Origin: Nageia nagi
Taxonomy: Eukaryota; Pinophyta
NCBI GenBank assembly: GCA_050084985.1
Contig: JBITNC010000002.1
Location: 15,190,001 to 15,254,000, forward strand
Direction of reading: 5' to 3'
Length of the DNA: 64,000 bases
Within the stretch, counting starts at the first letter, position 1. Each line of letters starts with the position of its first letter. Both the position numbers and the translations under genes were made by a program. The notes under the pieces are model-generated. The model had not been told where the DNA came from, did no database searches, and saw nothing but the letters and a program-made list of their open reading frames with translations. Positions 46,751 through 58,419 of the stretch are shown here, piece after piece.

Positions 46751-49700
46751 TCTCCTCATCCTTGTCATGGCCATTGCCCTTGTAACTCATGTCTCATGAC
46801 CTTTTTTTTAAATCATAATTAATATTTATTTTGTGATTAATTAGGCATGGGTTAATTTGCTAAAGTAACTTATTTTGAAGCCAAGGTGTGGGTAGGATAT
46901 GGATACGCTTTATTCGACACTTTGCACTTAGAAAATTGTTAAAAATGAAAGGCATGCATATTTTTTAATAGTTTGGTTGAATTACATTAATATAAACATG
47001 TATTAAGGCTTATCATTGCATTCTTTATGATAAATACCATTTAGGCATCATGAAAAGGATTATGATTGCTAATCCTCAATATTTTGATTACTTTTCAAAT
47101 TATGAGTTTCAACTCAATTATTTATTATATGAGTGTAAACCGCCTTGGAAACAAGATAAGAAGTCATTGTCTTGATTGTAAATACTTATGTTTATTTTTC
47201 AAAGGCATGCTTAAGGATGATAATATTTAATGATTTCCAAATATAGGAGTATTATATTTCAAATAAATAAAATGCTTCCTTCAAAAATGGAATTATAAAG
47301 AAAAGGGTTATGTGAGAAAAGGCCAAATGGATCAAGGTGAGAAATGGCCAATTAATTTTTATTAACAATTAAAGTTTGAGAAAATAAGAGGTGATGAATT
47401 TTACTATTTAATGCCTCACCTAGGCCAATGTTATGAAGGTAATGTGTGTATTTTTAAATGAATAATTTACTTCATGAAAATAAAAATATTGTTGAATTTC
47501 TTATTGGGCTAGTATTGAGAGGTCCTCTTTCATATGTATAAATTGCTATGTTTTATCACAAGCAAAGAAACATATGTTTAATTGTATTATTATGGGTATT
47601 GTGAATTATGTAAAGCCTCACCTAGGCTAGTAATAAGGAGGATATTGCATTTATAAAAATATGATGGGAACCATGAACTCCATGTGAAATGATTGAGAGA
47701 GGCAAATAATTACCAAATTGACTTTGGTATGTAAGCATAAGATGTAGCTTCTATTTTGTAGCATTAACATGTCATAGGGAATGATTTAATATTTAAATTA
47801 TTTTATCTTCCATATAGCATCGGCTGTAGGAAGTAATGATTTTGTTGTTGTGTTTTTCAAGGCCACTTATGTCCATGTTGGCATGGTGGGAGTGAGAATA
47901 TTTTTTAGAATTGCATTTTTTCTAGCTCTAAGGGCACATTGATGAGGTGGACCATGTGGATTTAATGGATACTCTTTAGCTCCACACCATGGATTCTCCT
48001 ATCCAGTTGAGTAATGAAAGTATGCAATACATCGTCGAGCATCTCCATTGGCCACTCCAACGATTATGGTGGCAAAGACCAATCATGGTAGAAGGGAATA
48101 TCGACATATCTAAGTAAGAAGAATGTTTGAGAAGGTTGGAAAATCTTGGTGCTAGAATGAATAATGAGAGAGCATAGGGTTTTAGGGAAAAAGCTTACTC
48201 AATCACAAGCAGACAGATGGCAAGAAGAATGAATGCATGTCAGGTTTGAGGGCTAGTGTATGTGATTTCAAGTTAAAAAGGGACATCAAAAAATAAGTAA
48301 GCATCCATTTCACCATTAGTTTTAAGCTACAACAAAAGGGTTGAGAAAAAAAAACATCCAGGTAGAAGCAAAACATTGGTTTGAGGTAATCCATCATTCC
48401 CTTTTTTTAGCATGAAAATGGAAAATGAAAACCTTAATTAAATTTATTTTTGCATGGGTGCAATGACTCCATTTTATTTTTGGATATCATGGATGTTGCG
48501 TATGTGAAAAATGAGTGCTTAGGTAGTTTAAAATCATGCTTAAAAAGAAAGGAAAACATTTCTAGGCTTTAAAAGAAATACTTATCTCTTTAAAACTAAG
48601 CCCCCATGAAGAAAATGTAGGATGCATTTAAAACATTGTCATTAGTTTGTAGAAAACTCATGATTCTATAAAGAAAACACAATATGATTATGGAACAAAA
48701 ATATTGCATTAAAATAACATCATTGCATCTTAAGTGAGAGCTTTGAGTCGAATTGGAAGCTGTATGATAAACATATGCATATGGGTAGTTCATTTTGTAA
48801 CTAGAACCCTTTTATTTTGGAATGAGTTCAAAAGCAAGTTTGAATTGTTTGTTGGATTGTTGTGTTTTATTTGTCTCATGTACTGATAGGAGCATATTTG
48901 CATATTTGAAACCCCTTGGATGGAGTAGAGTATATTAAAAATATATCTATAAGAAAATATATTGCATATAGTGGTTTTGCATTTGGTGAAAATCGTTGTT
49001 GTGTAAAAATAATTGCAATCATACATTTGTGCATTAAAATAGAAAATATATCATATTATATGATGTCTTTCATAAGCATGAGATGATATTTGGGCATTGG
49101 TAGAATAAATATTGAAATAATGAGAGAATGTTGTGTTGAAAATTTGTAAACATATAACATTTTTCTTATATTCATATTGTCATTAGGATCTACGAGTTTG
49201 TGAAAATTTGTATCATGAATATAAATTTATAATATGCATTCAAGTAGTAAGCATTAGCATAAATGAATTTGTTGAAGCTACACATATTTAAAGTCTACAA
49301 CCATTTAATAGACAACCATGAGTGATGATAAAGTTATAGGCATGGTGTTTATACCATTTGTGCATTTTCATTACATAATAGCATGTGAAATATGGACACC
49401 ATAGTAGTGCATATTAAGTTAAAATAATAACAAGAAGACTTTATTATGAAAGTATGCAAGGCTTTATATTGAAAAAATTTATATACGAAAATGTTTATTT
49501 TTGTGATTGTTTTCATGAAAGAAAGCAAAGTTTATATGATAACATTGTAAAGCAAGAGGAGTTGTGTTTAATTTGTTGATAGTGAATTTTATAGAAATTA
49601 TACTTTTATGTATGCAAGCGCATAATGTATTACATGAAACTTATTAGCAAGCCCTTAGACAAATTATCTTTATAAATATGTAGAAAAAGATTGGAAACCA

Positions 49701-50016
49701 TTGTAAATGACTATACCATGATTGTAAATAATATTTAGAATGTAATATAATTTTATGCAAGAAGGACATCTTTGGTTGCAAGGTGGGTTTTCAACCTCTC
49801 CTAGGGGAGATTTTCCACCTTAAACAAATATAGTGTGTCAAATGTGTGAATGCTTATTATGTTTTGGTTATGAACTATTTGTAGAAAACATGATATGTCT
49901 TATAGTTAATTTTATTCTATTGATATCAATTATAGATAATTAAAGATGCATGTTAAAGTCTATAGTTTACTTGTTATACAAATGAATGATGTGCATAAAA
50001 GACAAAATATGTTTAT
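46751..50016. other. AT-rich host sequence left of element E
   Basis: No gene or element terminus is identified. The part 47870-48270 is less AT-rich and resembles old LTR or untranslated element DNA. Since a gypsy reverse-transcriptase remnant lies beyond element E (58.4 kb), both flanks may belong to one large gypsy element split by E; this is inference. Short ORFs at 48203-49026 on the minus strand show no motifs. Confidence 0.35.
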
Positions 50017-50461
50017 TGTTGGAAATTGGACCCACTTGAAGAGAAAAATTCATCATCAAAACTAAGTTTTAAAGTATCTACTAAGAAGCACAATCACTAT
50101 CACATTTCATCAATCCCAAATGTAGTTGCCATCATATTCCTACACAAATGCAACCATGTTTTCTCTTGGGAACACATTTTGTCTATCTTTTTTGCAGTTA
50201 CAGTTATGTAGGCATTTTTTCTAGTATCTATTACTCCATGATACTTTGTGGGAATAATGTTTGTAACTCCTAGATATAGTGTTTGTAACTATCTTTAGCC
50301 ATTTCTAGTAAAGATTTGGTCAAGTTTCTTTTGTAACAATCCAAGGTGTAGTGGTCATTCAATGTTTCAGTTATGGAACATCTTCTATTGTAGCTCTAAG
50401 CTTATATATTTGTAATCTTAGTTCAGAGATAAATATATAAAATCCTAGTTTGAATCTCTTA
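50017..50461 (+). mobile_element. 5' LTR of element E (445 bp)
   Basis: It begins TGTTGGAAATTGGACC and ends near TGAATCTCTTA, three bases before the primer-binding site. It aligns with 54781-55034 plus 56866-57068. Confidence 0.85.
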
Positions 50462-50714
50462 TTTTGGTATCAGAGACAATATATCTATTGGCTTATAATA
50501 GGCTTGTGGGTATTTTATGAAAAGTTTTGAAGTTTTTGCAATGTGTGAGCCAAAGCTTCATCTTGTTATTGTGATTATTAATTATGCATTGGAGAATGAT
50601 TATGTGAGATAAGATTTGGTTGTGATGGGTTAGAGAAAACTTCTGGAAGCATTTTGAGAAGACTTATCAAGTTTCTTACAAAGTTTGATTCATGGTTTCT
50701 TGTTGTTTGGTGTG

Positions 50715-50935
50715 ATGGCTTTCAACACTAACCCCTTGTGTGAAGGACTACTAATTCCAAAGTTTGATGGATCAAATTTTGATATGTGGAATATTAAATA
50801 AATATGTACTTTATGTACAAATATTTGTGGGAGATAGATGAAGAAGGCTATGAAGAACTTGAAGAATGGAGCAACCTTGAAGGAGAAGAGAGAAGATAGA
50901 ATAAAGAGGAACAAAATTAAAATTTCTTGGTACTC
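50715..50935 (+). pseudogene. Element E gag N-terminal remnant
   Basis: MAFNTNPLCEGLLIPKFDG is followed by SNFDMWNIK and then a stop. The DGSNFDMW motif is the start of copia gag (UBN2 type). After frameshifts, LKNGATLKEKREDRIKRNK resembles the following linker helix. It is much shorter than a normal gag because the frame is broken. Confidence 0.7.
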
Positions 50936-51109
50936 TTAGATTTGAAAAGATGTATAAAAAATATATATTTTTTTATTGATTGAAAGTTGTAGAATGAATT
51001 TTGAAGTTTGTAATTAAGTTTTGCAAGAATGTTTTGGAGTGATAAGATCACTCATGGGAGTTCTTATGAGAATATTTGTAAGTTTGAGTTTTATAATCTA
51101 CAAGACTAT

Positions 51110-52620
51110 GTAAAATTTTTTGATGATTTTGTGAGCAAGGGGGATTCTTATGAAGATCAACCCTAGTTTTGTGAAGACTTCTATGTGTAGGATTTTGAAG
51201 AAACTTATGAAGTATTTTCTAAATTGTGTGTTAAATTTGTTGTTGATAGAGGCTATGCTAATAAATAAGAAGAAGCAATTATTATTTCAAAATTGATTAG
51301 TAAAGGAAATGAGGTATGCATTGTTAGGGTTAAGATACAATATCACAGTGTTATTGTTCCATATTTGCTTTATGATGATTGTCTCATGAAGGAGGCACAC
51401 AATGTTCCAAAAATTATTGATGGTCCTCTTAACAGGGGTTAATACATATATTATTAATCTTTGCATGGAAGAGGAATTTTATGTTAGTACTTGTATTAAC
51501 AAGGCAAATCAAGAAAATATTTGTGATGCTGATATTGTAGGTATTGAAGATGTTAGAATTCCTCCAAAGGGGGAGAATATGAAAATGAAGATTTGTTTTA
51601 TGTGCTTGAAGCCTACTCACATAGAGTGGGTGATAGTATGAAAAATGATGAATATGTACCTAAATTTGTTGATGGAGAAACACTCATGATGAAGTATATG
51701 TTTTAAGATAACTATGAAGAATATAACTCATATTTGGTAGCAAATACTATGGTTGGTCCAATATGGGATGCTGGTTCAAATTTTTTAGATGATAATAAGG
51801 TAGAAGTTATTAACTTTGTTGTTGATTTCTTGCTTGAAGAATCAAAAAGTTATTTCAATGATTCTATGCTTTATGAAGACTCTTTAAGAGTGAGGCATAT
51901 TTGGAGAGAAAAAGAAAAATAACAAATACTATCTTCTTAAAGAATTAGTTCTTGATGATGTTGAGATTGATTTGTATTTTGGAAACATTCCAAATTATTG
52001 TGTAGTGCATTAGACTGTCCAACTTAGGTTTGTTTTACAAAAATATTTGTTGAAGAAGATCACTCATTTGGAGTAATAATTATGAAGTTTTTGGACTATT
52101 TTGTGAATAGTTTTGTTGAGGCATAAAGGAGGTTTCATGTTGATGTAAAGGTAATGGTTTCTTATGAAGCAACACCAAATATGAAAGGTGAAGATTGTTT
52201 GCTCAAATTTTGCTTGTGCACTCATGATTTGATTTGTGAGAATAGAAGTTTGAATGTGGTGGATAGTTTTAAGACTATTTTGTTGAATAAGTATGTGCAA
52301 AATGATAATAATGTTACTAAGGAAATATTAGATGTTTGTTCTTGTGAAGAACATTTGGAAGTTTTTTTGAAGATCATTTGTGCAAATGTTATTGGAGCGA
52401 GCTTTGTTGTGAGAGAATAGTCACTATTGATGGCTGTACAAGAAGTAGTTAATGAGTTTTTGCTAAAAATTATTGGTGATTTGGAAAGGGCTATTGTGAA
52501 CATGAAAAAGGGCAATTGGTTGTTCAAAATTGGAATAATGCACTACTTTATTATCAAGAAGGTGCACAAGTTATTTGATATTTTTTATTTGGATTATTGA
52601 TGTGAAAAGTTTGATGTTTG
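51110..52620 (+). pseudogene. Element E internal coding remnant of unknown family
   Basis: Shifting plus-strand frames retain coding-like stretches: FEETYEVFSKLCVKFVVDRG, ISKLISKGNEVCIVRVKIQY, PYLLYDDCLMKEAHNVPKII, later NFVVDFLLEESKSYF, and GEDCLLKFCLCTHDLICENR in an 88-codon open frame at 52154-52420. ICFMCLKPTHIEWV near 51590 looks like a zinc knuckle with its last Cys changed, but this is weak. No catalytic motif of copia pol appears. It might be an unusual gag/protease region, a captured host gene or a highly diverged element protein. Confidence 0.4.
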
Positions 52621-52724
52621 AAAATGAGGATAATATTAACATAGTTGTACATTGTATGTTAGAGAGCCATTTGTTGAAGATGAAATTATAATGTTCCAAT
52701 GGTTTGATTATTTTTTTGATATTT

Positions 52725-53290
52725 GACAAAAGCGGGTAGTACTTTTCTTCTATAACGACTACTTTCTGGTGTACTATTCAATTACATGCTTTACTTCTAC
52801 TGTAGGCATGTTATTGAGCTCTTAATGATCATAGATCTGATATTAGATTGATACAAATTTGATTTTGTACTTTATAATGGATGTCCACATTATGTGACTA
52901 TTCATGGGCTTTCCATTTATGTTTTACCAACATTATTTGAGCAAATTAATCTTCTTGGAGTCTTTAAGAATCCATATTTTGCTTCTATAAATAGGAAATC
53001 TATTTCCCATTGTAACTAATAATTTTACTATAATGTTATGCTACCATTTTGGCTCTAATAGAAAGCATTCATAATTGCTTTGCAACTCTCTTGTGGCTAT
53101 GTTGGGTGTTTTCATTTTCTAAGTATGCTAGAATGAGAAAACACTTACATATCTTTGCATAAGTGTTTTGGATAATATTTTCCCTAGCGGTTAATCAACT
53201 CTTATAAGTGAAAATTAGGATTTTAAGATTTTAAAATTCAAAAGGGCTTTCATTCACCCTAAAATTACAGGCAGGTATTAATTTTATGTA
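52725..53290 (+). mobile_element. Possible nested LTR inside element E
   Basis: A purine-rich ACAAAAGCGGG near 52728 is followed by about 500 bases with LTR-like composition. These include CTATAAATAGGAAATC near 52985 (a TATA box with the TATAAATAGG form common in plant LTRs). I cannot define termini or a target duplication, so this is only a suggestion. Confidence 0.25.
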
Positions 53291-54780
53291 TCAAGTCACC
53301 AAAAAATCAACATATGGTATGTATCGAGTTATACCTTTTATTTTAAAGGCTATATTTTCATCCAAATTTTGAAATTGATTCACCTTAATTTTTAAAAGTT
53401 TTTTTTTTGGGCCGATCCTTAGGAATTGCCTTGGTTTTGGATGAAATCCAAGGTGATGTTCAACTATTTAGAGGTATTTTAACTAGGTGGGTATATGTCA
53501 ATTTCCTTTTTTGCAGTAGATTAGAAGTTATTTGTGGGTTTCTCAAATTGCCCTTCTTTAAGACTAGTTTTCTCCTAGAGGCTTATCTTATTTTATAGGC
53601 ATCCATTTCATGTGATTGCTTTTAAGTTATAAGTATAATTTCAATAACTTTATAACCATATATAACACTATATTTTATGGTTGAATCACACTTAGAAATC
53701 ACACAATTCAAACCTGCACTTATGTAGATAGTGGAGTATCTATCCCCTAGGATAATTTTGACCAATCTATCATCCTTAAACCCCCTAGTTTATTAACCAT
53801 TGGATAAATAATTTCTTTTTATTTCTTTTTATATATAACATGACCATATTTAATGAATGACTAAATTATAGCCCTAAAAATTTGACCCTATAAACCAGTC
53901 TTTTCGTAGACCTTGTGACCTAGAATATTGCTTTAACCCAACATTCTGGCTACACCTCACCTTAGGTTCATATTATTGGTGATGTAAACACCTAAAAATA
54001 GAATGGAATTTTGAATTTGAAGTGGTAAATATGGATTTGAACAAGAATAGCATTTTATGACTTAAAAACTTCATAAAACACTCGAGAAAGCTCGATTTTG
54101 GCCCACAAACTTCAAATTGATGCATCAAGAGATCTATAGCTCCATTTGAGGCCCATAAATAATAGTTAGAAAGGTAGTTTTGATATCTATCAATATAATA
54201 AGGATAAATCATATTTTGGACATGCTTACTTGGTCTAAAAATACCTAAATGTTTGGCTGAATCTATCATCCCTGACTCATTGCATTTTACCTTGAAGTTT
54301 CTTGTAAAAGACTTAAGTCATTCAAATTCTTTATATGAAAGAAAAATTAGTTATTATGAAATCATTATTTCATAGCCACTATGTATTGCATTATTTGTGT
54401 GGAGGTTTATGTAATTATTGAAAAGATGACTCAGTTTTATGAAAAACTTAAAAGTTATGTGAATAAATGTTGGTGATGACAATTTTGATTGCTCATGGAG
54501 TAATTTTGTGAAGAATGTAAATTTTTATCAAATTTGTGAGTTTTTTTATGAAGGGTGATTTTTTCATCAAAAAACATCTAGATTTTACTTCCAAGAGACA
54601 ACAAGCATGATGAAGGACAACTCATATGAAGAGCAAGAGAATGGAGGGTGCATAAGCAAAATTTTCAACTCTTTCAATTTCTTGTTACAAAATTGGAAGA
54701 AGTGCAAATGAAGATCATTTGGAAATTTTACGATGCTTTAGAACTTATAAACTAAGCCCTCTCATCATGAAGGTGGATAA
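53291..54780. other. Element E internal 3' part, no gene assigned
   Basis: A Leu/Phe-rich 63-codon ORF at 53407-53598 and a 98-codon minus-strand ORF at 53973-54269 have no recognisable motif. The last 500 bases before the LTR again carry the style of sequence seen at 51-52.6 kb. No clear polypurine tract is present; GAAGGTGGATAA precedes the LTR. Confidence 0.4.
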
Positions 54781-55034
54781 TGTTGGAAACTAGACTAACT
54801 TGAAGAGCGAAATCTATCATCAAAACCAACTTTTTAAGTCTCATACTAGAAACATAGTCACCATCGTATTTCATCAGTCTCAAACATAGTTGCCACTATG
54901 TTCCTACCCAAACATGACCATGGTTTTGGAACATGATTATATTTTCTCTTGGGAACATGTTTCATCTATCTCTTTTGTAGTTACACTTGTGCAAGCATTT
55001 TTTCTAGTATTTTTTACTCCATGGTACTTCATAT

Positions 55035-56860
55035 TGTAGACACTCAAAATAAACCCTATCTTTAATGTAATAAATAAATAAATAAATAAAACAAGTATTT
55101 GTTTTATTTATTTATATATAATATCACATTAAAATAATTATTGATTAAGATTGTATAATATATATGCACCATGAACAATCTTAACCAAAGTAATCAAGAA
55201 CAATCACCGGCCTCGTCATACTTTCGAAATGTTATACTTACCGGTTCCAGCTATTTGATCACTCCTTGATGATGTCATCACTTTCAGGACCTGGTTTCAT
55301 TCAAAATTGTGAACATCGTTCTCCCCGTGACGTCCTTATCATCCTTCCAGAATGTTATACTTACTGGTTCCGGCTATTTGATCACTCCCTGATGATGTCA
55401 TCACTTTCAAGACCCGATTTCATTCAAAAATGTGAACTTCGTTCTCCTCGTGATGTCATCGTCATATTTCTGGAATGTCATACTTACCGGTTCTGGCTAT
55501 TTGATCACTCCTTGATGACATCATCACTTCCGGGACCCAATTTCATTCAAAAATGTGAACATCGTTCTCCCTGTGACATCATCATCATATTTCTGGAATG
55601 CTCTACTTACTGACTCCGAATATTTGATCATTCCTTACTGATGTCATCATCTCCGGAACTCGGGTTTTTCCACAACTGAGCTTTATCATTTCCTTCCAAA
55701 ATGCTTTTACTCACCAGCTCCGGCTATTTACTCACCCCTTGCTGACCTCATCATCTTCGGAACCCATTTTTTACCAAAACGTGACTATCCTATCCTCTAT
55801 GACATCATCATTTCACTTCGAAATGCTTTTACTACTGACTCCAGCTTGTTTTGTTTGCTCCAGAAAAACTCCCGAGGATCTTAAAATAAACTCACGATCG
55901 TAAGTAAATTACATCGGGGCTTTAATAAAGGATTTAAAATTATATTATTGGATCAATCTTTTCGAACATATATAAAACAAGTGGTCTTACGATCTTTGTC
56001 ATTAAAAAATGTCCATAGAATGACCATTCTAATGTTAATATATAATCGCTAAAAAATTGGTGACGATCCATGAACAGTTAAACAACAAACAAATCTAAGC
56101 CTGGAATAGCCTATACGTATAATTTGTAATCATGGATACAGATGGAAGATAACAACACCTCAAAATTTAGGTCGAGAAGTTACCTGGAATCTTGTGATGC
56201 CAAAATAAATGAATAACAAAATTTGAAGCTTATAAATTGAAGCTTTATACGTGAAAAAGAGAAACCCAATTCGACTATAGCGAAGCTCTGCCAAAATCAT
56301 ATCAGGAGGTTATTAGCAAAGGTTGTAAGCTTGATCAATAGTTAATTTCCTCTCGATTATATTTCCAGATTATGTTGTTCATTTTGCAGAATCATATGTA
56401 AGAGCAGGTATGCTTTTGATACTTTGTTCATTTTCTGTGTGCAGGGTCAATACAGGAAAAGAACGACGGAAGTAAGCGCGGAAGAGAACAACAAAGGAAT
56501 AGACAAAAACACTTCAAAACTCTATGAAGATTACTCCAGTGCATACAGAGCTGATTATCGACGATTCAAAGATTGGTTGATGATGATTCACTAGATAGAT
56601 AACAAAGGCTGAAGGTTTACAATGAACACAATGATGGCGTAGAGAATGCAGAGTTGTGCTTCAGTCCTTGCCGATCCGCACTGATTGCTACCGATTCGCA
56701 ATTACAACAAATCAATAAAAACTTGCTTTTTGTATTCAAATATTTTAGAATATAGTACCGTTATTATTATTGATGTGTATTATCGAATGTGTTCGTGATA
56801 GTCATGTTGAATGATTTATCTGTCTAAATTGCATTTTAGGTTCATATTTTGATGTACACA
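55035..56860 (+). mobile_element. Solo LTR F (1,826 bp) with target duplication CATAT
   Basis: The insertion begins TGTAGACACTCAAAATAAAC and ends TTTTGATGTACACA. It is flanked on both sides by CATAT (55030-55034 and 56861-56865). Its length, TG...CA ends, 5-bp duplication and lack of any coding domain define a solo LTR, left by recombination between the two LTRs of a larger element, probably Ty3/gypsy. A TATA box TATATAAAA lies near 55969. A (TAAA)n run occurs near 55070-55089 and a tandem array at 55231-55850. The rest, including 55860-56860, has no ORF of note. Confidence 0.85.
55231..55850 (+). repeat. Array of about six 123-bp repeats in the U3 part of solo LTR F
   Basis: Units start near 55231, 55354, 55477, 55600, 55703 and 55825, so spacing is 123, 123, 123, 103 and 122 bp. 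Each contains TTAC(C/T)GGTTCCGGCTATTTGA, a TGATGTCATC-type box and, about 60 bp later, a second such box. The first four units are most alike. The 115-codon ORF through it (55266-55613) has a 41-residue period and is a repeat translation, not a gene. Confidence 0.9.
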
Positions 56861-57068
56861 CATATGAATAATGTTTATAAGTCCTAAATAGTGTTTTTAA
56901 CTATCTTTAGCCATTTGTAGTATGGATATGGTCAAGTTTATTTTGTAATAGTCCAAGGTGTAGTGTTCATTCAATATTTAGTTATGGAGCATCTTTTATT
57001 GTAGCTCTAAGATTATTTGTAATCTCGGTTCAGAGATCAATATATAAAATCCTAGTTTGAATCTCTCA

Positions 57069-58419
57069 GTTATGAATGCTTATAGCTTAATCTTATATAA
57101 TATAATATAAGATGATTTATTTATAATGATTAAAGAATCAATATAATTAAGTATGCAATATGATCATTGGTTTCATTATTTATAATTAAACATATTAGTA
57201 AGCATTATGGACTATAAATGAGATTTATGATATGTTTGTAAATGATAGGTTGCATCTAAGTTTAATATTTGCATACCATTAAGACATGCATAATTTTTAT
57301 TTTTGTAGATGATAAAGTAATGGCCATAATATGAATCACCATGATAATCATACATGATGCACACACATGAAAACTATTAGTAAAACATAGATTTAGAGGA
57401 TTGCATATTGTTGAACCATTGTAAAATTTGACCATGTCTGTGCATAAAAAAATGGATGAATAATAAAGGATATATGGGCTTGTTAATATAATGAAACTTG
57501 GGGACTTGTTTAACTTTATCTATCATTCTTTGCTTTGGAATTTATGATAAAATGTTATTGGAGGAATCCTAAGTACAAAAAGTGACCATGTTTAGTAATT
57601 GATTTCAAAAGAGACTTATTTGGTTAACAAACCATTAATAGGGGAGGAATTGCTAGCTAGGATCTTAAATATATTAGTACAACCATTTGAATATATGTTC
57701 AAATCCTTTAGTTCCTTATGGAAGATGAAAAATATTTTATCTTAAAAATGTTGTAACTATAATTATGTAAACTTAATTACTATTGAAAATTAAAAATTAG
57801 AGTTTAAAAATGAACCTTAAATAAGGTCCATGACAAGTTACTATTAAATACTAGGATAAGTACAAAGTGTTGGGTGTGTTAATAATTTTGAAATTTAATA
57901 TAGGAAGATGCTTAGATTTGGATGGAATTACAAGAGGAGAGAGAAAAAGAGGAAGACTTCATGAAGAATGGTCAAGGTAGTTTAGAATATACCTCTCATA
58001 GGCATTGAATCTGAAGTGGAGGTGATTCTAAAAGTTTCTCAAGTCATCAAATTGATGTAGAAGGATAAATATAATGAGTAGGAAAAGAAAGCTACACCTT
58101 CTAAGATTATTTATAAACCATGTGTCATTTATGATTTTCCATTCTATTATGGAATGAAAACCCCAAATATCTCTTTAGAAATGGAAGAGTTTGTAGTTGA
58201 ATATCCTATCAAATTGAATGTACTGAAGGAAGAGGTTCTAATTGAGGAAAATAAGTTGAAGGAATTCACTCCTGAAAAGGGAGACTTGTAATGATGTAAC
58301 ACAATGGATTTTTAATTAAAACAAATATTTTGAACCTAACAAAAATTTAATATTTTTTCAAAAATATACTTTAAACTAACAAAACAAGAACACTTATTAA
58401 CTTGACATTATAAGTGAAG
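57069..58419. other. Flank of element E and region upstream of the gypsy reverse transcriptase
   Basis: 57.07-57.9 kb is AT-rich without recognised features. From 57900 to 58290 the plus strand looks once-coding (for example KMEEFVVEYPIKLNVLKEE in broken frames) and ends in a stop near 58290. It could be a pre-RT part of a gypsy polyprotein, but I recognise no domain. Confidence 0.4.

Larger units (their letters stand above)
50017..57068 (+). mobile_element. Copia-like LTR retrotransposon E without recognisable pol, interrupted by solo LTR F
   Basis: Two LTRs match over their length: 50017-50461 and 54781-57068, the latter split by insertion F. Both start TGTTGGAAA and end near ATCTCTCA or ATCTCTTA. 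TGGTATCAGAGAC at 50465-50477 is the primer-binding site, matching the tRNA-Met consensus over its first 11 bases. The 5-bp flanks are TTTAT and GTTAT, which fits a target duplication with one change. The internal 4.3 kb starts with a gag-like ORF. It has coding-like stretches to about 52.6 kb, but I find no integrase, reverse transcriptase or RNase H, so it looks non-autonomous. By eye the LTRs differ at roughly one base in five, so it is old. Confidence 0.8.
54781..57068 (+). mobile_element. 3' LTR of element E, split by solo LTR F
   Basis: The left part is 54781-55034 and the right part resumes at 56866 after the duplicated CATAT. Without the insert it is about 457 bp, close to the 445 bp of the 5' LTR. 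Confidence 0.85.

Noticed and set aside
48203-49026. Three minus-strand ORFs of 64-78 codons
   Set aside because: They are AT-rich, hydrophobic by composition, and show neither motifs nor a shared frame.
55266-55613. 115-codon ORF through the solo LTR
   Set aside because: It has a 41-residue period matching the 123-bp DNA repeat and no homology signature, so it is a repeat translation.
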